Source of the DNA: Burkholderiales bacterium
Lineage (GTDB): Bacteria; Pseudomonadota; Gammaproteobacteria; Burkholderiales; SG8-39
Direction of reading: 5' to 3'
Assembly (NCBI GenBank): GCA_020846575.1
Contig: JADLDQ010000177.1
Location: forward strand, 1-6,028
Length of the DNA stretch: 6,028 nucleotides
Within the stretch, counting starts at the first letter, position 1, and each line of letters opens with the position of its first letter. The notes under the pieces are model-generated. The model was given only the letters and a program-made list of their open reading frames with translations, did no database searches and was not told the DNA's origin. A program made the position numbers and the translations under genes. Of the stretch, positions 1 to 5,352 are shown piece after piece.

Positions 1-394
1 CCTCGTAGCGGATCGCGTTGTCGGCGAACTGCGCGCGCTCGGCGTCGAGCTCGACGCTGTTGCCGTCGAGGCTGCCCTGGGCAGGCACGCGATACTGCAC
101 CGCCACGCCCGCCACCGACTCGCCCGCCGCCGGCGCGAGGTGCGAGGCGGCGGTGCGCAGCAGCGCGACCGGTTGCGCTTGCGGACCGGCGCGCGGCGCC
201 TCGTTACCCGTCGCGGCGCGCAGCGCTTCGTTACCCGTCGCGGCGCGCAGCGCCGCGGCAAAATCGAAGTCGCGCGCGCGGTAGCCGGGCGTGTCCGCGT
301 TGGCGATGTTCGAGGCGATGAGCTGCTGGCGCCGGGCGCGCAGCAGCAACGCCTGCGAGTGGAAGTTGAGTGTCTCGTCGAGTCCGCCGCGCAT
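1..394 (-). CDS. flgB: Flagellar basal-body rod protein FlgB (3' end cut by window edge)
   Basis: FlgB is a structural subunit of the proximal rod of the flagellar basal body, exported by the flagellar type III apparatus and built into the periplasmic rod. The 131 visible residues carry the family's N-terminal signature at about residues 25-42 (IASNIANADTPGYRARD), the segment shared by rod, hook and hook-associated proteins. They also carry the late FlgB block DGNSVELDAERAQFADNAIRYE at 110-131. E. coli FlgB has 138 residues and homologues usually continue about 20-25 residues after NAIRYE, so only the C-terminal tail should be missing. The ATG at 394 is chosen because AAAGGTG (402-408) sits 7 nt upstream and the signature starts at the usual distance from it. 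The gene is divergent from flgA; flgC and the other rod/hook genes would be expected beyond the left edge. Residues 48-65 are an in-frame tandem duplication (ALRAATGNE twice) in the variable linker after the N-terminal helix, described separately. Confidence 0.95.
   Translation of the reverse strand, partial: MRGGLDETLNFHSQALLLRARRQQLIASNIANADTPGYRARDFDFAAALRAATGNEALRAATGNEAPRAGPQAQPVALLRTAASHLAPAAGESVAGVAVQYRVPAQGSLDGNSVELDAERAQFADNAIRYE
201..254. repeat. 27-bp tandem duplication inside flgB
   Basis: Two head-to-tail 27-bp units lie at 201-227 and 228-254. Their first 26 bases are identical and only the last base differs (t versus c). The period is nine codons, so the FlgB frame is kept and ALRAATGNE is repeated at residues 48-56 and 57-65. 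The near-identity at DNA level, including synonymous positions, suggests recent duplication by slippage. An assembly artefact is possible but less likely, given the single mismatch between units. Confidence 0.9.
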
Positions 395-463
395 CGCCGC
401 GCACCTTTGTCGGTGACCGATACGCGGCTCATTATCCGAACGCGCCTGTGCGCTCATGCGCGG

Positions 464-489
464 AACAGCGGCCGAATTCCGCCGCTGTT
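464..489. promoter_or_regulatory. 26-bp imperfect palindrome in the flgB-flgA divergent gap
   Basis: The arms AACAGCGGC (464-472) and GCCGCTGTT (481-489) are perfect 9-bp inverted complements around the 8-base centre CGAATTCC. That centre is itself palindromic except for one C/C mismatch. It sits roughly midway between the two divergent start codons (70 nt from flgB, 67 nt from flgA), a position expected for an operator serving both genes. As RNA it could instead form a hairpin in either leader. I cannot name a cognate regulator, and no convincing sigma-70, sigma-54 or sigma-28 promoter could be placed beside it, so the regulatory role is inference. Confidence 0.4.
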
Positions 490-555
490 TGCGTGCTGCC
501 GCGCCCGCGCGCGCGCGTATCGTCGCCGCTGTCATCGACTGGGAGGCAAGGCGAT

Positions 556-1290
556 ATGAGCACAGTCCGGCAGGCGCAGGCCCGTGGCGGCGGCCGCGTG
601 CGGCGGCTCGCCACGGCGCTCGGCGCGGCGCTGGCGGCAACGGCACTGGCGGCAGCCGCCGCTGCGCCGGCTGCGCACGAGGGCGATGCGCTGGGCGCGA
701 TCCGGCTCTACCTGGAAAAGGAGGCGACCGGCCTTCCCGGGCGCACCGAGATCAGCGTCGGCAGCCTGGACTCAAGGGTGAATCTCACGCCGTGCAGCCG
801 CGTCGAGCCGTTCCTGCCGCCGGGCGCGCGCCCCTGGGGACGGTTGATGGTGGGACTGCGCTGCCTCGACCCCCAGGACTGGACCGCCTGGCTTCCGGTC
901 GAAGTGCGGGTCTTCGCCCCGGCGCTGGTCGCCGCGGTCTCACTGTCCGCCGGGCGCACACCGGCGCCGGGCGAGGTGCGCATGGCCGAGGTCGACCTGA
1001 CCCGGGAGCGTTCGGTGCTCACCAGCCTGGAGCAGTTGCAGGACCGGGTGCTCACGCGCGCGCTGCCCGCCGGGCAGGTGCTGCGCGCGGACCAGTTCCG
1101 CCTGCGGCCCGCGGTCAGCCAGGGCGATTCGGTCAAGGTCGTCTACAGGGGCCAGGGGTTCACCGTCAGCACCGACGCCCGCGCCCTGGGCGAGGCCATG
1201 TCCGGGCAGACACTGCGGGTGCAGACCGGTTCGGGCAAGGTGCTCACGGGCACCGTCCAGGCGGGCCGGGTGGTCGAAGTCCGGTTCTGA
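556..1290 (+). CDS. flgA: Flagellar basal-body P-ring formation protein FlgA
   Basis: FlgA is a periplasmic chaperone that assists assembly of FlgI into the P-ring around the rod. The product is 244 residues. It begins with an Arg-containing n-region and a very Ala-rich hydrophobic stretch (about 18-40), read as a Sec signal peptide with cleavage near residue 40 (APAAHE). The mature part shows the pair of cysteines usual in FlgA (C80 in LTPCSRVEPFLPPGARPWG and C103 in VGLRCLD), probably a disulfide. A SAF-like domain spans about 122-185 (AGRTPAPGEVRMAEVDL, RALPAGQVLRADQF), followed by the C-terminal beta domain (GDSVKVVYRGQGFTVSTDARALGEAMSGQTLRVQ). The frame is open further upstream, but the ATG at 556 is preferred: GGGAGG (541-546) lies 9 nt before it and the signal peptide begins there. 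The gene is divergent from flgB and followed 97 bp later by flgM, which has its own promoter. Confidence 0.95.
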   Translation: MSTVRQAQARGGGRVRRLATALGAALAATALAAAAAAPAAHEGDALGAIRLYLEKEATGLPGRTEISVGSLDSRVNLTPCSRVEPFLPPGARPWGRLMVGLRCLDPQDWTAWLPVEVRVFAPALVAAVSLSAGRTPAPGEVRMAEVDLTRERSVLTSLEQLQDRVLTRALPAGQVLRADQFRLRPAVSQGDSVKVVYRGQGFTVSTDARALGEAMSGQTLRVQTGSGKVLTGTVQAGRVVEVRF

Positions 1291-1320
1291 GCGCCGCCGG
1301 CCGCCGAATGCATTCAGCCC

Positions 1321-1347
1321 TCAAGTTCGCCGCGGCGCTGCCGATGA
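1321..1347 (+). promoter_or_regulatory. Sigma-28 (FliA) promoter of flgM-flgN
   Basis: A -35 element TCAAGTTC (1321-1328) and a -10 element GCCGATGA (1340-1347) are separated by exactly 11 bases. Against the enterobacterial sigma-28 consensus TAAAGTTT-N11-GCCGATAA, this matches 6 of 8 and 7 of 8 positions at the canonical spacing. Transcription would start near 1354, leaving a leader of about 33 nt before the flgM ATG. Placement before the anti-sigma gene fits the late-class flgM promoter known in other bacteria and predicts negative feedback on FliA activity. Confidence 0.85.
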
Positions 1348-1387
1348 TTGGGCCAACGGTTCGCCAGCACTTCCATCAGGAGTCAAC

Positions 1388-1657
1388 ATGAAAATCGGAT
1401 CCCCGATCGACCCTTACAAGGCCGGGAACCTCGCCGATCTGCGGGCATCCCGCAAGGGCGCCGAGGACACGGGACCGAGTTCGGTCGCCCCAAACGTCCC
1501 GTCCGTGCAATCGCGCCTGGCGAGCAGCGGCGTGAACGAAGCCCGGCTGGAAGCGATCAAGGCGGCCATCCGCAACGGGGAGTTGAAGGTCAACGCCGAG
1601 GTGGTCGCCGACCGGCTGCTCAAGAGCGTGCTGGAAATGCTCGGCCGCAAGCACTGA
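1388..1657 (+). CDS. flgM: Anti-sigma-28 factor FlgM
   Basis: FlgM binds sigma-28 (FliA) in the cytoplasm and blocks late flagellar transcription. When the hook-basal body is complete it is exported through the flagellar secretion channel and FliA is released. The product is 89 residues, within the usual 85-100 range. It starts with the typical MKIG and a polar, Pro/Ser/Gly-rich, probably unstructured N-terminal half. The conserved sigma-binding helices occupy about residues 49-82 (VNEARLEAIKAAIRNGELKV, then NAEVVADRLLKS), with the ARLEAIKAAIRNGEL block diagnostic for the family. The ATG is preceded by AGGAG (1378-1382) with a 5-nt spacer. It is transcribed from the adjacent sigma-28 promoter, perhaps also by readthrough from flgA, and is followed 6 bp downstream by flgN. 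Its target FliA is encoded about 2.9 kb away on the opposite strand. Confidence 0.95.
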   Translation: MKIGSPIDPYKAGNLADLRASRKGAEDTGPSSVAPNVPSVQSRLASSGVNEARLEAIKAAIRNGELKVNAEVVADRLLKSVLEMLGRKH

Positions 1658-1663
1658 GCTGCG

Positions 1664-2164
1664 ATGAACACGCAAGCGATGCCGGCCGCCGAGTTGGCCG
1701 CCGAGCTGGCCGCCCGGTTGTCGGAGGAGAACCTGGGCTACGAGCGCATGCTCGAGCTGCTGCGCGAAGAGGAAGCGGCGCTGCTCGAGGGCGCCGTCGA
1801 ACGCATCGCCGGCCTCGCGGGGGAGAAGGAAAGACTCTCGGTGCGGTTGCGCGACGCGGCTGCGCGCCGCAGTGCGATCCTCACCGGCAGCGGTCTTCCC
1901 GGCACCGAGCAGGGCATGCGCGAGTGGCTCGCGCGCCATCCCGGCCAGTCCAGCGGCGTGCAGTCCGAATGGCAGCGCCTCAGCGCCCGGGCCGAAGCCG
2001 CGCGGCGCCAGAACGGCATCAACGGCCGCCTGGTCACCGCCCTCGCGCAGCACCTCCAGGCGAGGCTCAACCTCATTTCCGCGGCGACCTGCGCCAACGG
2101 CACCTACGGTCCGGACGGCTCGACGCGATTCGACCGCGGTCCGGGACGCCTCGTACGAGTCTGA
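1664..2164 (+). CDS. flgN: Flagellar export chaperone FlgN
   Basis: FlgN is a cytoplasmic chaperone that keeps the hook-filament junction proteins FlgK and FlgL in an export-competent state and delivers them to the flagellar type III export gate. The product is 166 residues, slightly longer than the common 140-150. It is almost wholly alpha-helical and rich in Ala, Glu, Arg and Leu. An N-terminal helix at about 10-60 (ENLGYERMLELLREEEAALL) and a second long helix at about 97-142 (RRQNGINGRLVTALAQHLQ) lead to the typical C-terminal YGPDGSTR at 148-155. The ATG at 1664 is only 6 nt after the flgM stop and has no strong Shine-Dalgarno sequence (at best GAGC), so translational coupling to flgM is likely. 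A second in-frame ATG at 1679 is possible. Sequence conservation in FlgN is low; the call rests on fold-like composition, the C-terminal motif and the flgM neighbour. Confidence 0.88.
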   Translation: MNTQAMPAAELAAELAARLSEENLGYERMLELLREEEAALLEGAVERIAGLAGEKERLSVRLRDAAARRSAILTGSGLPGTEQGMREWLARHPGQSSGVQSEWQRLSARAEAARRQNGINGRLVTALAQHLQARLNLISAATCANGTYGPDGSTRFDRGPGRLVRV

Positions 2165-2316
2165 GCGGCGTCTTCGCGGGCCCGTGGCGGCGCGCGTTCG
2201 CTGGCGCGCACGCACCATGGGGGCATTGCCGCCCGCGCCGGTGGCGCCGTTCCCGAAGGTCCAGCCGAGCTTGCCGCTCCCGCGAGGAGTACCGCAGGCG
2301 GCCGCTGCGGCGCCGA
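2165..2316. other. Convergent gap between flgN and the response regulator gene, no terminator seen
   Basis: This 152-bp gap lies between two gene sets that end facing each other. It contains short GC-only inverted repeats, for example GCGCGC at 2190-2195 and 2204-2209 with an 8-nt loop, and GCCGCTGCGGC at 2301-2311. None is followed by a run of T on either strand. I therefore cannot identify an intrinsic terminator, and no convincing small gene is present. Confidence 0.6.
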
Positions 2317-2778
2317 TCAGACCCGCGACGCCGGCGGCTCGGTGTCCGCCTCCGGTCTCTGAGTCCGGTTGAGCGCCAGCCAGTAGCGCCCGAGCTGGGA
2401 TACGCGTTCGAGGTATTCCTCGAATCCGACCGGTTTCACCACGTAGCTGTTGACCCCCTGCTCGTAGCAGCGGCGCAGGTCGCTCTCCTGGTCGGAGGAA
2501 CTGAGCACCACCACCGGCAGCCGCCGGGTGCGTTCGTCGCTTCGAATGCGGCGCAGCACCTCCAGGCCGTCGAGCTTGGGCAGCTTGAGGTCCAGCACCA
2601 CCACCTTCGGCAGGCGCGCGCCGTTGCGGCACGCGCGCGGCCCGCCGGCGAGGATGTACTCGAGCGCCTGGGCTCCGTCCAGGGCGTGCACCAGTTCGCC
2701 GACCGCTTCGCAATCGCGCAGCGCCATGAGGGTCAGCTCCGCGTCGTCGGGGTTGTCTTCGACCAGCAGTACGTCCAT
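2317..2778 (-). CDS. Single-domain (receiver-only) response regulator, Rcp1-like
   Basis: This is a phosphoacceptor protein of a two-component system, cytoplasmic, without any DNA-binding or enzymatic output domain. The 153 residues form one receiver domain: acidic pair E7-D8 (LLVEDNPDD), phosphoacceptor D63 (VVVLDLKLPKLDG), Ser cluster 93-95 (VVVLSSSDQ) and invariant K115 (SYVVKPV). The NPDDAELTLMAL start, DLKLPKLDGLEVLRRIRSD core and FEEYLERVSQLGRYWLALN end resemble the Rcp1 subgroup that partners phytochrome-like histidine kinases more than chemotaxis CheY. A short charged/Pro tail follows. The ATG at 2778 is chosen because GGAG (2786-2789) is 7 nt upstream; the in-frame ATG at 2784 is too close to that site, and a GTG at 2826 has no ribosome-binding site. 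It lies 138 bp after the kinase gene, its probable partner, and has a candidate sigma-28 promoter. Its downstream target cannot be told from sequence. Confidence 0.92.
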   Translation of the reverse strand: MDVLLVEDNPDDAELTLMALRDCEAVGELVHALDGAQALEYILAGGPRACRNGARLPKVVVLDLKLPKLDGLEVLRRIRSDERTRRLPVVVLSSSDQESDLRRCYEQGVNSYVVKPVGFEEYLERVSQLGRYWLALNRTQRPEADTEPPASRV

Positions 2779-2865
2779 CGCCATGCTCCGGCTTGCGCCC
2801 CGGGCGCGCACCGGCCTCTGGCGCACGGGTGCGTTTGCCGGCGTTCAGTCGCGCTCGTTCAGGGA

Positions 2866-2892
2866 ATATCGCCCCGTGAGCGCCACGCTTGA
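2866..2892 (-). promoter_or_regulatory. Candidate sigma-28 promoter of the response regulator gene
   Basis: On the minus strand, TCAAGCGT (2892 to 2885) and GGCGATAT (2873 to 2866) are separated by 11 bases. This is the same spacing and the same TCAAG core as the strong promoter before flgM. Matches to TAAAGTTT and GCCGATAA are 5 of 8 and 6 of 8, so this is weaker. A transcript from it would begin around 2858 with a leader of about 80 nt before the regulator start. It could make the regulator a FliA-dependent late gene independent of the upstream kinase. Confidence 0.4.
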
Positions 2893-2916
2893 GGATTGCA
2901 GCGCCCCGCCCCGGGC

Positions 2917-4554
2917 TCAGGCGTGTGCCGCATCCATCGCCGGATTCGGGCAGTCCTCGCACTCGGGCGGCGACTCGGCCGGGAGCTTCACGGTGAACGT
3001 CGCCCCCCGGCCCGGCTCGCCGTGCGCGCGCACCGCGCCGCCGTGGCGCGTGACGATGCGGTGCACGATCGCCAGACCCACCCCGGTCCCCTGGAACTCG
3101 TCGGCCCGGTGCAGGCGCTGGAACACGCCGAAGAGCTTGCCGGCGTAGTCCATGTCGAAGCCCACGCCGTTGTCGCGCACCTGGCAAACGACCCAGCCGT
3201 CTTCCTCCCATCCGCTCACCTCCACCAGCGGCGAGTCCGCGCGCGAGGAGAACTTGACGGCGTTCGCGAGCAGGTTCTGGAACACCTGCCGCAACAGGCT
3301 CGCGTCGCCGCTCACCTCGGGCAGGCTGCCCACGCGGATGTCCACCCGGGCGCCCTCCGGCTGGCATTCCTGCGCCAGCTCACCCATGATGCGCTGCAGG
3401 TCGACGCGCGAGTGCTTCATGGCCCCGCGCCCCACATGGGCGAAGGCGAGCAGGTGCTCGATCATCTCGGCCATATGCATCACGTTCACGTGAATGCGTT
3501 CCAGGTGGCGCCTGCCGCGATCCGTCCCGTGCGCAGCGCCCTCCTGGAGGTCCGCCTGCGAGCCGCAGTCGCGCGCCAGCAGCCTGGAATACCCGTCGAT
3601 CGCGCGCAGCGGCGCGCGCAGATCGTGGGCGATGGTGTAGGAGAACGCCTCGAGCTCCCGATTGGCCTGCGACAGCTCCGCGGTGCGGCGCGCCACCCGG
3701 TTCTCCAGCTCGCGATTGAGCCGGCTCACCGCCAGCTCGTAGCGCTTGCGCGCGGTGATGTCGGTCACCATCCACAGCCAGACGGGCTCGCCCTCCAGGG
3801 CCATGATCTCGACCGACAGCAGGGTGTCGAGCACCCCGCCGTCCGCGCGCCGCAGGCGCGCTTCGAAGTTGCGCACCGTGGGGCGCTCGCGCAGCAGGCG
3901 CGACAGCCCCTCGTTCTGGCCGGGATCCGCCCACAACGAGAGTTCGCTCGCAGCGCGGCCCAGCGTCTGCTCGCGCGCATGACCGAACAGCGCCAGCCAG
4001 CTGTCGTTGACCGCCAGGAAGCCGCCGCTGCGCACGCTCGACAGCGCGCAGGGCAGCGGCCCGCGCTCGAACAGGCTGCGGAAGCTCTCGCGGCTGCTCT
4101 TGAGCCGAGCGTTCGCCTCGGTGATGCGCTCGGCCATGTGGTTGAAGTCCTCGGCGAGCGCCGCGAGTTCCCGCAGCCCGCCCGCCGCGACGCGGAAGCC
4201 GAGTTCGCCCCGGGCGAGCCGCGCCGTCCCGGCGCGCAGCCGCAGCAGTGGATAGCGGATGGAGCGCGAGATCGTGACCGCCAGCCACAGCGTCACCGCC
4301 AGCACCGCGCCCAACAGCACCATGTCCACCAGCAGCCGCTCCAGCGCCGGTGCGAGCGACTGGCCCGCGGGGTTGCGGGTGAGCGCGGTCAAGTCGCCGT
4401 AGAACGAGTACGCGATCACCGCCAGAAAGGGCGCGAGCGGCACCGCCGCCAGCACCGCGAGCTGCTGGGCCACGCTGGACAAGCGCAGCCCCAGGCGGTG
4501 CCTGCGTTCGGCTATCGGTTCGCGCGGGTCGTTCACCCGGGGTCCGGGGCTCAC
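2917..4554 (-). CDS. Membrane-bound HAMP-PAS sensor histidine kinase
   Basis: This sensor kinase autophosphorylates on His and passes the phosphate to a receiver, probably the regulator encoded next. The 545-residue product has two transmembrane segments (about 30-52 and 74-95) flanking a short outside loop of about 20 residues. A HAMP linker follows (about 96-150), then a PAS domain (about 153-270, ending WLWMVTDITARKRYE) and a coiled-coil stretch (about 270-302). The HisKA dimerisation domain has the phosphoacceptor at H310 (FSYTIAHDLRAPLRAIDGYS), and the ATPase domain has N box NLLANAVKFS (427-436), G1 DNGVGF (461-466), F box KLFGVFQRLH and G2 GTGVGLAIV (489-497). All catalytic motifs are intact. 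The AHDLRAPLRAIDGYS form resembles phytochrome-type kinases, but no GAF/PHY photosensor is present. The small outside loop suggests that signal sensing is by the PAS domain or the membrane region. The GTG at 4554 overlaps the fliA stop by 4 bp (GTGA) and has AAGG 4-5 nt upstream; GTGs at 4608 and 4536 are weaker alternatives. The ligand is unknown. Confidence 0.93.
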   Translation of the reverse strand: MSPGPRVNDPREPIAERRHRLGLRLSSVAQQLAVLAAVPLAPFLAVIAYSFYGDLTALTRNPAGQSLAPALERLLVDMVLLGAVLAVTLWLAVTISRSIRYPLLRLRAGTARLARGELGFRVAAGGLRELAALAEDFNHMAERITEANARLKSSRESFRSLFERGPLPCALSSVRSGGFLAVNDSWLALFGHAREQTLGRAASELSLWADPGQNEGLSRLLRERPTVRNFEARLRRADGGVLDTLLSVEIMALEGEPVWLWMVTDITARKRYELAVSRLNRELENRVARRTAELSQANRELEAFSYTIAHDLRAPLRAIDGYSRLLARDCGSQADLQEGAAHGTDRGRRHLERIHVNVMHMAEMIEHLLAFAHVGRGAMKHSRVDLQRIMGELAQECQPEGARVDIRVGSLPEVSGDASLLRQVFQNLLANAVKFSSRADSPLVEVSGWEEDGWVVCQVRDNGVGFDMDYAGKLFGVFQRLHRADEFQGTGVGLAIVHRIVTRHGGAVRAHGEPGRGATFTVKLPAESPPECEDCPNPAMDAAHA

Positions 4555-5261
4555 CAGCCCTTCAACTTGCCGCGCAGCCGCGCGACCGCCTGGCTGTGCA
4601 GCTGGCACACGCGCGATTCGGTAACGCCGAGCACCTCGGCGATCTGGCGGAAGGTGAGGTCCTGCTCGTAGTACAGGCCCATCAGCAGCTTCTCGCGCTC
4701 GGGCAGCCTCTCGATGGCCGCCACCAGCGCCTGGCGCAGCCGCTGGTCGTGCAGCACCTCCGCGGCCCCCGGGCGCGGGTCGGCGACCGAACGCTCCAGG
4801 AACTGCTCTTCATCGTCGTGGTTGAAGTCTTCGTAGTTGAACAGTTGCGCGCCATGCGCCTCGTGCAGCAGGCTCTGGTAGTCGGCCAGGGACATGGCCA
4901 GCTCGGAGGCGACCTCCTGCTCGATCGGCGGGCGCCCCAGTCGCTGTTCCAGCCGCGAGATGGTGGCCTCCACCCTGCGCTGCGCCTTGCGCGCGCTGCG
5001 CGGCAGCCAGTCGTTGTGGCGCAGTTCGTCGAGCATCGCACCGCGAATGCGCTGCGTGGCGTAGGTCTCGAACTGCGCGCCCTGACCCTCGCAGTACCGG
5101 GCCGCCGCGTCCATGAGGCCGATCATGCCCGCCTGGACCATGTCGTCGAGCTGGACTCCCGCGGGCAACCGTGCGACCAGGTGATGGGCGAGCCGCTTCA
5201 CCAGCGGCGCGAAGCGCGTCACGTAGTCCTGACGGTCCAGCGTTCCGGTAGCGGTGTACAT
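4551..5261 (-). CDS. fliA: RNA polymerase sigma-28 factor FliA
   Basis: FliA is the flagellar sigma factor that directs RNA polymerase to late flagellar, motor and chemotaxis promoters. The product is 236 residues, typical for the family. Region 2 spans about 13-90 (YVTRFAPLVKRLAHHLVARL, LDDMVQAGMIGLMDAAARY, QFETYATQRIRGAMLDELR, DWLPRSARK). Region 3 is at about 95-150, including LGRPPIEQEVASELAMS. Region 4 covers about 172-236, with the helix-turn-helix at 203-230 (FRQIAEVLGVTESRVCQLHS) and the usual C-terminal RLRGKLKGW. The frame is open further upstream, but the ATG at 5261 is chosen because CAGGAGAGG (5271-5279) is 9 nt before it and MYTATGTLDR is a normal FliA beginning. It lies 91 bp after flhG, probably in the same operon, and overlaps the sensor kinase by 4 bp. 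Its antagonist FlgM and a matching promoter are in this window. Confidence 0.98.
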   Translation of the reverse strand: MYTATGTLDRQDYVTRFAPLVKRLAHHLVARLPAGVQLDDMVQAGMIGLMDAAARYCEGQGAQFETYATQRIRGAMLDELRHNDWLPRSARKAQRRVEATISRLEQRLGRPPIEQEVASELAMSLADYQSLLHEAHGAQLFNYEDFNHDDEEQFLERSVADPRPGAAEVLHDQRLRQALVAAIERLPEREKLLMGLYYEQDLTFRQIAEVLGVTESRVCQLHSQAVARLRGKLKGW

Positions 5262-5352
5262 GGTTACTGTCCTCTCCTGGTTACGCCTGGCAGGTCCTCT
5301 GCCGGCAGCGACTTGAATGCGGGCGCCGCCCGCCCGGATAATGGTCCACGCC

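Noticed and set aside
397..423. Possible sigma-28 promoter towards flgA (ACCGATAC at 416-423)
   Set aside because: The -10 resembles the consensus at 6 of 8 positions, but the -35 position reads CCGCGCAC with no TAAA/TCAA core.
506..519. Alternating CG tract (12 bases of CG repeats followed by TA) upstream of flgA, with Z-DNA potential
   Set aside because: Short CG runs are common at this base composition and nothing ties this one to a function.
1306..1315. Perfect 10-bp palindrome GAATGCATTC just upstream of the flgM -35 element
   Set aside because: It is a single short palindrome with no second copy in the window, too little to call an operator, although its position is suggestive.
2795..2807. 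GC hairpin just upstream of the response regulator ribosome-binding site
   Set aside because: The arms are only 5 bp, all G/C, and leave the GGAG site free. No switch or regulatory structure can be supported.
1348..2892. 514-codon plus-strand open frame over flgM and flgN
   Set aside because: It is in another frame of flgM/flgN and runs antisense through the response regulator. The translation is Arg/Gly/Pro-rich without domain features.
1376..3367. 663-codon open frame on the minus strand spanning flgM, flgN, the regulator and the kinase C-terminus
   Set aside because: It crosses both strands of several well-supported genes and the convergent gap, and its Arg/Ala/Gly/Pro-rich translation has no domain. 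Long stop-free frames like this are expected at this GC content.
2896..4671. 591-codon plus-strand open frame opposite the sensor kinase
   Set aside because: It is exactly antisense to a kinase with complete conserved motifs, and its Gln/His/Arg-rich translation has no recognisable domain.
5262..5352. Hairpin (GCGGGC at 5319-5324 with GCCCGC at 5328-5333) and the TCAAGTCG motif between flhG and fliA
   Set aside because: The hairpin lacks a following U-tract, so it is not a credible intrinsic terminator. The TCAAG element has no GCCGAT-like -10 at 11 bases, so a sigma-28 promoter for fliA is not supported.
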